Assembly (NCBI GenBank): GCA_015478765.1
Contig: JADMKR010000221.1
Coordinates: 1 to 13,423, forward strand
Reading direction: 5' to 3'
Source: Flavobacterium sp.
Lineage (GTDB): Bacteria; Bacteroidota; Bacteroidia; Flavobacteriales; Flavobacteriaceae
DNA: 13,423 nucleotides
Below, in pieces: positions 1 through 6,144 of this stretch. The first letter of the stretch is position 1; every line of letters begins with the position of its first letter. The position numbers were made by a program, and so were the translations under genes. Below the pieces are notes generated by a model that saw only the letters and a list, made by a program, of their open reading frames with translations, did not search any database and had not been told where the DNA came from.

Positions 1-66
1 GAAAATACGAAGGAACAAGTAGCAGCATTGCTTGACAGTTCCCCCCTGCGGGATCACCGCAGGTAA
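1..66 (+). CDS. Possible 3' end of an upstream gene (partial)
   Basis: Frame 1 is open from the first base to a TAA at 64-66 and would encode 21 residues beginning ENTKEQVAALLDSS and ending HRR. The mix of charged and aliphatic residues looks like a normal protein tail; the other two + frames hit stops within about 45 bases. No family can be assigned from so short a piece. A 7-bp hairpin covers its last codons. It could equally be chance open sequence, and only the sequence to the left of the window can decide. Confidence 0.25.
   Translation, partial: ENTKEQVAALLDSSPLRDHRR
45..63 (+). repeat. Perfect 7-bp hairpin at the end of the upstream reading frame
   Basis: CCTGCGG (45-51) and CCGCAGG (57-63) are exact inverted copies around the 5-base loop GATCA. 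The stem is GC-rich and sits directly before a TAA stop, which suits a transcription end or mRNA 3' stabiliser for an upstream gene. No T-run follows, so it is not a textbook intrinsic terminator. Confidence 0.35.
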
Positions 67-162
67 TCGCGTAATCCCAAAATTTTGCCGGACGCGGTTG
101 TGAATTGACACTGCAGGAAATTACGTGATGGAAAGCAGATTATTCCTTATTGTCAACGGCCT

Positions 163-300
163 AGCCCCGATAGCAGTGAAAACCGAATTTGCGGCGGGCC
201 GTTGCTTTTGTCGTGGAAAAAAAGCGACAATAGAAGCTCTTTTTTGTACGTACAAAACAGGCCCGGCAACGAATGAGGTTGTAGCGAATAGCGGGAATTG
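163..300. repeat. Self-complementary intergenic repeat-like block
   Basis: The block opens with AGCCCCGATAGC (163-174) and closes with GAATAGCGGGAA (286-297), whose CCCGATA/TAGCGGG ends are near-inverted copies (6 of 7 bases). Inside are nested inverted repeats: CGTTGC (200-205) with GCAACG (266-271), TTGTCG (208-213) with CGACAA (225-230), and the 16-bp perfect palindrome at 242-257. From memory, flavobacterial genomes often carry intergenic elements of this shape, with an AGCCC-GATAG-type start, an A/T hairpin centre and an ATAGCGGG-type end. I could not confirm that here, and no second copy is evident in this window. Confidence 0.45.
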
Positions 301-434
301 CTTCAAAAATCGATCTGGTATTCTGACTGAATTTTTCTACCCAAAATATTTAATTGAATAGTTTTCAGGTTGTTGGAGATTGGTTGTTCACCTAATCTTT
401 TTTGCGCGATAATTTTTTAAAAATCGCCTTATGT

Positions 435-457
435 TTATTTGTACTTAATCTAAATAA
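435..457 (+). promoter_or_regulatory. Candidate operator overlapping the -33 element (Fur-like?)
   Basis: A 23-base interrupted palindrome has arms TTATTT (435-440) and AAATAA (452-457), plus two further symmetric base pairs inside. It covers the -33 element of the receptor promoter, where a bound repressor would block RNA polymerase. The AT-rich arms and the TCTAAAT core resemble iron-regulator sites I recall from Bacteroidota, and the downstream genes look like iron-uptake genes. Assignment to Fur is inference; AT-rich DNA makes short palindromes easily. Confidence 0.3.
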
Positions 458-469
458 GAATTAAATTTG
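438..469 (+). promoter_or_regulatory. Bacteroidota-type promoter for the receptor operon
   Basis: TAAATTTG at 462-469 matches the -7 consensus TAnnTTTG used by the main sigma factor of Bacteroidota, and TTTG at 438-441 fits the -33 element with a 20-base spacer, inside the usual 17-23 range. Transcription would begin near 475, leaving a leader of roughly 20 bases before the ATG at 495. This is the best two-part promoter match in the window. Confidence 0.6.
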
Positions 470-494
470 CTGCGAATTATTCCTGAACGCCTCC

Positions 495-2894
495 ATGAAA
501 AGCTATTTATTGCTCGTTGTTTTAACTGTCAATGTTCTTATATCTTCTGCACAATCCGGTTCGGTTACGGGCAGCATAGTGGATCAAAACAGCAATCCGC
601 TTTCGGGAATCATGGTGAATTTGCAAGGCACAGACCAGGTTTATACAACCGATGCCGCCGGAACTTTTCAAATTGCAGCAATTCCATACGGACAGTATAC
701 GCTTACAGTAATGCCTCAGGATGGCGACATGACTTTCCATCCGATCGATATTAAGGGTTCGAAAACATCCATCGTAATTACCGTAACGAAACAGGCGAAT
801 CAGCTTAACGAAGTAGTGGTCGAGGCCACGACCATTGCAAAAGAAATTGAAAAAAAGGGATTTGCCGTAAACGTGATCGAAACCAAAGAAGCCGGACTTC
901 GGAACTTGCAGGTGAATGAATTACTCGACCGTTCGGTGGGAGTGCGCATTCGCCAAAATGGCGGATTCGGGTCGGAGGTGGTTTACAACATCAACGGCAT
1001 GTCGGGCAATTCGATTCGGATCTTCATTGACGGAATCCCGATTACGACTTACGGATCTTCGTTTGACCTTAACAGCATTCCCCCATCAATGATCGAGCGT
1101 ATCGAAATTTATAAGGGAGTCGTGCCGGGCCATCTTTCGGACGACGCGCTGGGTGGTGCCATCAATATCGTGATGAAAGCCGGTGCAAAAAACAACCTGA
1201 ACTTTGGTGTTTCGTACGGTTCATTCAATACGACACAGATGAATTTCAATATGATGTACCGTTTCAAATCGGGGTTTACTGTCCGTGCATCGGGATTCTT
1301 CAACAACTCTGACAATGATTATAAAGTGTGGGGAAACAGTGTGTATAATATTCTTCCCAACGGAACTCGGCAATTCATTACCGCGCGCAGGTTCAACGAT
1401 GCGTTCCGTTCGATAGGTACCAATATATCGCTTGGCTATACCGATGTTAAATGGGCCGATGATTTTTCGATTGGTTTCAATGGTTCATCCATGTACAAAG
1501 AAATCCAGCACGGTACTTTTATGACCACACCCTATAAAGGAAGATTTACTGATTCTGATGCTAATCTTCTACAGCTCACCTATAAAAAGAAAAATCTTTT
1601 TACCAAAGGCCTCGACGTGAGTTTGCTGGGCGTATACGGCGAGCGCAACCGCGTGGTCAATGATACCGTAAGATGGAATTACAACTGGTCGGGCGAACTT
1701 AGCCTGGACTTAAATGGAAATCCGATAATCAGACCTGACGGAGCGCAGCAAGGCGCGCCGACAATTGCGAATATCAGGCGAAAACTTGGATCGGTTCGCA
1801 CCGGAATCGACTATGCTATAAGCGATAATCATAAAATCTTAGTTAATAATATATATAGTTTTGTAGACCGCGAGGATGACGACGAGATCCGATCGGTGCT
1901 CGAGCGTAACTTTTTCGGAACGCGCGATCTCAAAAAAAGTATTTCGACCTTCAGTTACGAACTAACAGCCTTTGACCAGGATCTAAAAGTCACTGCATTT
2001 TTCAAAAACTACTGGCAGCAGGTCGAGCGTATGAATCCGATAGTGGCGAGTGTCGGTGGAGTGCCAACGCGTATAGAAGATGTTGTGGCCAACGAGAAAA
2101 ATGTCAATGGCTACGGAATGGCGATCTCTTATTCGCTACGGCCAAAAGTTGTTTTGATGACTTCGGCGGAGCGCGGCGTGAGACTACCGAATGAGGGCGA
2201 GATTTTTGGTGATCCGGGCGATAACTTGACCGAAAATCCAACTATACGGCCGGAGACAAGTTACAATTGGAATTTGGGTTTCCGCCTCGGCAATTTTAAG
2301 TTGGGCAACCATGAAATTTTTGCTGCCGCCAACGGTTTTATCCGCGACATTACTGACAGGATCGGACCGGAATTACTCACGGTAATCAATAGCAATGTGC
2401 AGGTCCTCCCTTTGGTAAATCAAGGAAACGTGAAGTCGAGAGGCTTTGATGTGGAGCTCAATTATTCTTTCAGGGATAATTTCCGCATCGGATTGAACAC
2501 CTCGCGATTCACATTGACCACACTAAATCGGTTTGACCGCGAAATCAATGTTGCCAATGAGCCAACTTTTACAATAACAGCGAATGCACAATATACTTTC
2601 AGCGATTTATTTGCCAAAGGTTCACGCCTGAATCTGTTCTATAACTTTTTGTTTGTTGACAATTTTAACTATATGCCGCAGTTTTACAGCCATACTTCGG
2701 GTACGGAGATGTTTAATCTGCCAGAGCAGTTCGTTCACGATGCCGGCCTGAGTTATGTTTTCCCTAATCGCAAAATCATTGCAAGTTTCGATGTAAAGAA
2801 TATATACAACAATTCGGCATTCGACAATTTCGCGGTCCAGAAGCCGGGACGCGCATTCTACCTGAAATTAAACTACGTACTTAATAATCTCTAA
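495..2894 (+). CDS. TonB-dependent outer-membrane receptor, XusA-like (likely siderophore/iron uptake)
   Basis: This 799-residue protein is an outer-membrane channel powered through TonB. Residues 1-20 form a signal peptide ending SSAQ. Residues about 21-105 are a carboxypeptidase-regulatory-like Ig-fold domain typical of Bacteroidota receptors. A NEVVVEA segment (105-111) sits where the TonB box is expected. The plug domain follows at about 118-228, with NINGMSGNSIRIFIDG (165-180) and the IERIEIYKGVVPGHL-DDALGGAIN region (200-224). The rest is a 22-strand-type beta barrel rich in aromatic, Asn and Arg residues. No SusD partner is present, which argues against glycan uptake. The next gene, ten bases on, is a DUF4374 lipoprotein, the pairing seen in the Bacteroides xenosiderophore system XusA-XusB. 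The receptor call is firm; ligand and XusA analogy are inference from context. A haem or another metal-chelate role is possible. Confidence 0.93.
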   Translation: MKSYLLLVVLTVNVLISSAQSGSVTGSIVDQNSNPLSGIMVNLQGTDQVYTTDAAGTFQIAAIPYGQYTLTVMPQDGDMTFHPIDIKGSKTSIVITVTKQANQLNEVVVEATTIAKEIEKKGFAVNVIETKEAGLRNLQVNELLDRSVGVRIRQNGGFGSEVVYNINGMSGNSIRIFIDGIPITTYGSSFDLNSIPPSMIERIEIYKGVVPGHLSDDALGGAINIVMKAGAKNNLNFGVSYGSFNTTQMNFNMMYRFKSGFTVRASGFFNNSDNDYKVWGNSVYNILPNGTRQFITARRFNDAFRSIGTNISLGYTDVKWADDFSIGFNGSSMYKEIQHGTFMTTPYKGRFTDSDANLLQLTYKKKNLFTKGLDVSLLGVYGERNRVVNDTVRWNYNWSGELSLDLNGNPIIRPDGAQQGAPTIANIRRKLGSVRTGIDYAISDNHKILVNNIYSFVDREDDDEIRSVLERNFFGTRDLKKSISTFSYELTAFDQDLKVTAFFKNYWQQVERMNPIVASVGGVPTRIEDVVANEKNVNGYGMAISYSLRPKVVLMTSAERGVRLPNEGEIFGDPGDNLTENPTIRPETSYNWNLGFRLGNFKLGNHEIFAAANGFIRDITDRIGPELLTVINSNVQVLPLVNQGNVKSRGFDVELNYSFRDNFRIGLNTSRFTLTTLNRFDREINVANEPTFTITANAQYTFSDLFAKGSRLNLFYNFLFVDNFNYMPQFYSHTSGTEMFNLPEQFVHDAGLSYVFPNRKIIASFDVKNIYNNSAFDNFAVQKPGRAFYLKLNYVLNNL

Positions 2895-2904
2895 ATATAT
2901 AATT

Positions 2905-4251
2905 ATGATTAATAATGTTTTCAGAACACTGCTGGCGATCGCGATCGCAACCCCACTCTTGACAAGTTGCAGCGACGATGAAGGTCAAGCCACCACCGAA
3001 CCGCCAATTACCGAAGGTCGTTGGATTACTGTTGCCGGTGCGGTAATGGGTGCCGATGGCGGTGAACCTGGCGATGGAAACGGCGGCACTATAGTTTATT
3101 CGATTAGTAAGGAAGATGCTAAAAACCCGGATAAAACTTATGATGTCTTCGAAAACGGGAATCTGGTGCCGTCGGCGCGGACTGCCAGATTACAATCTTC
3201 AAATGATGGTTCGACGTTGTTCAACATTGCTTACGGCGGTGGGAATGGCGGCGAGTTCACGAAATACATCGTGGGTGGCGGCCAAACCTATACACCCACA
3301 GGCGGAACAGTAAATATTTCACAGTATGCAGGTACGAATCCGCGATGGTCAAAACTTTTCGATGATGATCAAACCGGAATCGCTGTAAATGTGACCACGC
3401 CTGAAGTAACTTCCGATGCCAATGGCGTTTACCAGCATACCAGAGGTGTCGCCACTGTGCTTTCACTCGATTTGCAGGATTCGTTTATTTCACAAACGCG
3501 GTCATACGAAATTCCGCTGACACCGTCAGAAGAAATTGCTGGTCATCATATTTTCCGACTCGACGCGCCGATATTAAACCACGCCGGCGACAAGGTGATC
3601 ATCGGTACATGGATGCGCAAAACCGATCCGGCAACAGGTGCTAATGTAACTGAATTTGACCGTTTAGGATCTAAATCGGTTGTGGTTGATTATCCGTCGC
3701 TGCAGAATCCGGTCGTGATCACTTCCACTGTTGGCTTTGGAGACACCAGCGGATATCGCAGCTTTAACGGGTTCGTTGCCGATGATGGGACGATTTATCA
3801 GGCAACACAGCGGGATGTCAATGGGTCACATATCCTTCGAATCGGTCAGGATAATAATTATGACAATTCGTATGTGTTCAGTTTGGATGCAGCTCTTGGC
3901 GTGACTAATTCGTACATTGAAAATTGGCGATATGCCGGAAACGGTAAGGCAATCGTAAATTATACGCACGATGGCGCGGCCGTATCGGGACTTTCCGGGC
4001 AGCAGCAAAGCTTTGTGGCGCTGGTCGACCTGAATGCGCGCACGGCTCAACTTTTAGATTTGCCATATCATGCCGACCTTTACCAGTTTCAGTATCAGGG
4101 CTTCGTAGTGGATGGATATGATATCTATATGACATTGGCGCCGGTAGGACAGGATGGAAACATTTACGTTATTAACACCTTGAATGGGGCGGTTACTAAA
4201 GGAGCCAAATTGGTAAATAAACCGGGCAACCATTTCATAGGCGTTTTTTAA
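2905..4251 (+). CDS. DUF4374 surface lipoprotein, XusB-like
   Basis: The 448-residue product has a lipoprotein signal peptide: a hydrophobic stretch (about 8-20), lipobox LLTSC, and the lipidated Cys at residue 22. Ser-Asp-Asp-Glu follows directly, matching the acidic lipoprotein export signal that sends lipoproteins to the cell surface in Flavobacterium and relatives. The mature part contains Gly-rich loops (for example around residues 112-132) and recurring beta-strand/turn patterns expected of a propeller-like fold; it is recognisable as the DUF4374 family. In Bacteroides thetaiotaomicron a member of this family, XusB, captures ferric siderophores outside the cell and works with the receptor XusA. 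The gene follows the receptor after 10 bases with no promoter between, and a strong terminator follows, so the two form one transcript. No PepSY gene (xusC) follows. The family call is good; the siderophore role is inferred. Confidence 0.85.
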   Translation: MINNVFRTLLAIAIATPLLTSCSDDEGQATTEPPITEGRWITVAGAVMGADGGEPGDGNGGTIVYSISKEDAKNPDKTYDVFENGNLVPSARTARLQSSNDGSTLFNIAYGGGNGGEFTKYIVGGGQTYTPTGGTVNISQYAGTNPRWSKLFDDDQTGIAVNVTTPEVTSDANGVYQHTRGVATVLSLDLQDSFISQTRSYEIPLTPSEEIAGHHIFRLDAPILNHAGDKVIIGTWMRKTDPATGANVTEFDRLGSKSVVVDYPSLQNPVVITSTVGFGDTSGYRSFNGFVADDGTIYQATQRDVNGSHILRIGQDNNYDNSYVFSLDAALGVTNSYIENWRYAGNGKAIVNYTHDGAAVSGLSGQQQSFVALVDLNARTAQLLDLPYHADLYQFQYQGFVVDGYDIYMTLAPVGQDGNIYVINTLNGAVTKGAKLVNKPGNHFIGVF

Positions 4252-4271
4252 ACATCAATGGACAGAATAAA

Positions 4272-4303
4272 AAAATCCGCGTGTAAGTCTACATGCGGAT
4301 TTT
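4272..4303. terminator. Strong, probably bidirectional intrinsic terminator
   Basis: AAAATCCGCGTGTA (4272-4285) pairs with TACATGCGGATTTT (4290-4303) over 14 positions, with a single G-T wobble and a 4-base loop. A T-run follows on the + strand and an A-run precedes it (a T-run on the minus strand). It lies 20 bases after the DUF4374 stop and 35 bases beyond the stop of the converging HPF gene, so it can end both transcripts. Confidence 0.88.
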
Positions 4304-4338
4304 TATTTTGAGTTTATTTTTGAAAATGTCCTGTCAGC

Positions 4339-4653
4339 TTAATAGGTTTTCATTTTGTCAAATGTAGTCGCCAGCACTTTCTTCATTTTTTCAATTGCGC
4401 CGTTGAACGATTTTTCTGTAGTATCCGAATGATTGATAACCGCAATTGGCTGTTTTCCCGCAAGTCGCGCTTCTATCATGCAACGTTTGTCGTCAGTGCC
4501 GAATTTCTCGCTGTTCTCATCGCCTAAATGAACTTCTAACCGGGTGATGTGATCTTCAAATCGATGCAGGCTTTCCTCAAGTACCGATCGAAAATAAACT
4601 TCCATGCGTTCGCGTCCTTCTATATTGTTATCGGTGTTAATTTGTATCAACAT
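4339..4653 (-). CDS. HPF/RaiA-family ribosome-associated protein
   Basis: A 104-residue protein of the ribosome hibernation/RaiA family, which binds the small ribosomal subunit in the decoding region during slow growth or stress. Visible family traits are the N-terminal strand LIQINTD, the segment ITRLEVHLGDEN, the KRCMIEARLAGKQPIAV strand pair, and a C-terminal helix with the SFNGAIEKMKKVL pattern. The short length, with no C-terminal dimerisation extension, fits the short class rather than long HPF. I chose the ATG at 4653 rather than one at 4698: homologues as I recall them begin MLIQ or similar, and a TATTTTTG -7 candidate lies between the two ATGs. It is transcribed alone, divergent from the PorT-like gene and convergent with the receptor operon. 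Confidence 0.82.
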   Translation of the reverse strand: MLIQINTDNNIEGRERMEVYFRSVLEESLHRFEDHITRLEVHLGDENSEKFGTDDKRCMIEARLAGKQPIAVINHSDTTEKSFNGAIEKMKKVLATTFDKMKTY

Positions 4654-4682
4654 AATTACTGGATTTAATTGGTTATCAATTA

Positions 4683-4690
4683 CAAAAATA
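4683..4690 (-). promoter_or_regulatory. -7 promoter element for the HPF gene
   Basis: On the minus strand this reads TATTTTTG, an exact match to TAnnTTTG. Transcription would start near 4676, about 23 bases before the ATG at 4653. No clear TTG sits at the expected -33 distance, so the call rests on one element. Confidence 0.4.
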
Positions 4691-4826
4691 TCAATCATAA
4701 AACGATGTATCGCCTTTATTAGTAAAAGATTATGATACCGAATTTTAAATCCGTCAGATGAAATTTATCCATACAAAAAAGAATCAAATTGCGCCGATGG
4801 CAAAGGATATCACACGTCTTTTTTTG

Positions 4827-4834
4827 TACTTTTA
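4827..4834 (+). promoter_or_regulatory. Weak -7 candidate for the PorT-like gene
   Basis: TACTTTTA differs from TAnnTTTG only in the last base and follows a run of seven T. No good -33 element is seen at the right distance, and the leader would be only about ten bases long. This is the best candidate in the 197-base divergent gap 4654-4850, which otherwise holds nothing recognisable. Confidence 0.25.
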
Positions 4835-4850
4835 ATGCGAACATTCCGTT

Positions 4851-5543
4851 ATGAAATTTCTGTCGATAGGTTTATTATTTTTCTCTTTGATGCTAAGCGC
4901 TCAGGACAGTGCGTATCCCGACTTCCAGGCGGTCGATTCGCTCTATCGCGAAGATCAGTTTTATATGGGTTTTACGTACAACATTCTTCAGAATATGCCT
5001 GAGGATATGACACAGAATAAATTTTCCGCCGGGCTCTACGCCGGATTCCTTCGCGATATGCCTATTAATGATGACAGGACGGTCGCTATCGCAGTGGGCG
5101 TTGGCTATGCACTCCAGAATTATAATCACAACCTGGTGATTTCCGAAAGTGCCGACGGGTACGATTACAACATTATCCCCGACGATGTGTATCACAGAAA
5201 GAACAAACTCTCGCTTCATTTTGTGGAAGTGCCGGTTGAGTTTCGATGGCGGACATCAACCCCCGACAGTCACAAGTTCTGGCGAATTTACACCGGTTTG
5301 AAATTTAGCTATCTTTTGCATAGCAGGTCGATTTATGAAGGTGTTCCGCAGGAAATCAAGCTCTCGGGAATTGAAGATTTGAATGCCTTCCGATATGGCG
5401 TATATGTCGCAGCCGGTTATAACACATGGAATTTCTTCGGATATTATGGATTGAACCCGCTATTTAAATCATCGGCAATGGTTGGCGACGAAAAGGTGGG
5501 ACTCAACACTTTAAATATCGGCCTGATCTTTTACATCTTATAA
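4851..5543 (+). CDS. PorT-like outer-membrane beta-barrel protein
   Basis: A 230-residue protein with a signal peptide (residues 1 to about 18, ending LSAQ) and alternating amphipathic strands typical of small outer-membrane barrels. Examples are FSAGLYAGFL, VAIAVGVGYAL, LHFVEVPVEFRW, RIYTGLKFSYLL, RYGVYVAAGYNTW and the terminal LNIGLIFYIL. The FVEVPVEFR and GLKFSYL pattern is characteristic of the PorT/outer-membrane-protein-barrel family of Bacteroidota. True PorT (SprT in Flavobacterium) is a type IX secretion component of similar length, but many paralogues share the fold and nothing here identifies it as the secretion member, so I give no symbol. The last Leu codon and stop overlap the end of the minus-strand membrane gene by 6 bases, leaving no room for a separate terminator. 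Confidence 0.7.
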   Translation: MKFLSIGLLFFSLMLSAQDSAYPDFQAVDSLYREDQFYMGFTYNILQNMPEDMTQNKFSAGLYAGFLRDMPINDDRTVAIAVGVGYALQNYNHNLVISESADGYDYNIIPDDVYHRKNKLSLHFVEVPVEFRWRTSTPDSHKFWRIYTGLKFSYLLHSRSIYEGVPQEIKLSGIEDLNAFRYGVYVAAGYNTWNFFGYYGLNPLFKSSAMVGDEKVGLNTLNIGLIFYIL

Positions 5544-6143
5544 ATAGGCATAACCAATCGCAATTTGAGGCAAAACACCGCAAATGAACCCCAGGACGAG
5601 TTCGGTTCCCGAATGTGCCTTCATGGCGAGTCGGGAAGAGGCCACCATTCCGTTCAACAAAACCAGTCCGGCTATGTAGTATACGGCATTATATTGGGCA
5701 GAAATACTCAGGAAAATAACGAATAGTGTCAGTGCGCCGATACCCATCATATGCAGGCTGATTTTTACTTTAAGAAGTGAAAAAAGCAGCGCACACAAAG
5801 TACTGGCCAGTGCACTTAAGAGGAAAAAATATAATTCCGGAATCCGTTCGATTGTAATCCCTTTCGTAATCAGAATAAACAACAGAACCGATTGGATCAG
5901 CAATGGCATTTTGCGTTGAGAAACATTCCCGGCCATCACGGTATCGATCTTTCCTAATGACCGCAACAGGAAGAAAAACGAGACCGGAATAAAAAATGTA
6001 ATGATTGCCACCTGAAGATAAACCAGATATTGCTGGCCTTTGGTCATATAGGAGTCATAAATCAAAAAATAAAAGGCAGTGGCCAGCAGCGGAATCAAAA
6101 CCGGATGCAATAACCATGAGAACAAAGGCAAAACCTTTTTCAC
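5538..6143 (-). CDS. Seven-helix membrane protein with degenerate PAP2-like motifs
   Basis: The 201-residue protein has about seven hydrophobic helices (roughly 4-28, 40-62, 80-98, 104-124, 130-150, 153-170, 182-200). Three spots recall the PAP2 lipid-phosphatase signature. R77-x-x-P80 stands in place of K-x6-RP, H131 in SLHMMG stands in place of PSGH, and S170-R171-x5-H177-x3-E181 matches SR-x5-H-x3-D except for the final acid. Conserved-looking His, Ser and Arg suggest the fold is kept, but the first two motifs are eroded and activity is uncertain. The start is GTG at 6143, one base after the rpoN stop; frames upstream of it run inside rpoN, and the next in-frame ATG would cut off the first helix. 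Spacing implies co-transcription and translational coupling with rpoN. It could be called simply a hypothetical membrane protein. Confidence 0.68.
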   Translation of the reverse strand: MKKVLPLFSWLLHPVLIPLLATAFYFLIYDSYMTKGQQYLVYLQVAIITFFIPVSFFFLLRSLGKIDTVMAGNVSQRKMPLLIQSVLLFILITKGITIERIPELYFFLLSALASTLCALLFSLLKVKISLHMMGIGALTLFVIFLSISAQYNAVYYIAGLVLLNGMVASSRLAMKAHSGTELVLGFICGVLPQIAIGYAYL

Positions 6144-6144
6144 C

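Larger units (their letters stand above)
67..494. other. Long non-coding stretch, left edge to receptor gene
   Basis: No convincing gene was found. Short frames occur on both strands around 121-361, but they cover the same bases, lie over a self-complementary block, and give unusual peptides rich in Cys, Arg and Lys, so I read them as spurious. The left half (about 67-300) is moderately GC-rich and contains the repeat-like block at 163-300. The right half (about 340-480) is AT-rich and holds the promoter candidate for the TonB-dependent receptor. Confidence 0.6.

Noticed and set aside
163..300. Integron attC site
   Set aside because: Inverted repeats are present, but no matching RYYYAAC/GTTRRRY core pair was found, and no integrase is in the window.
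121..361. Short overlapping reading frames on both strands (61 and 78 codons)
   Set aside because: They cover the same self-complementary block, have unusual composition, and neither resembles a known family; the repeat explains them better.
2935..2948. 14-bp palindrome made of two overlapping GCGATCGC units, like the cyanobacterial HIP1 motif
   Set aside because: It arises from alternating Ala-Ile codons in the lipoprotein signal peptide; one occurrence in a non-cyanobacterial genome is coincidence.
4654..4698. Longer HPF start at 4698
   Set aside because: The extra 15 residues do not look like the family and their codons contain the TATTTTTG promoter element.
4851..5543. Assigning porT/sprT to the small barrel protein
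   Set aside because: The fold fits, but many paralogues share it and the neighbours are not type IX secretion genes.
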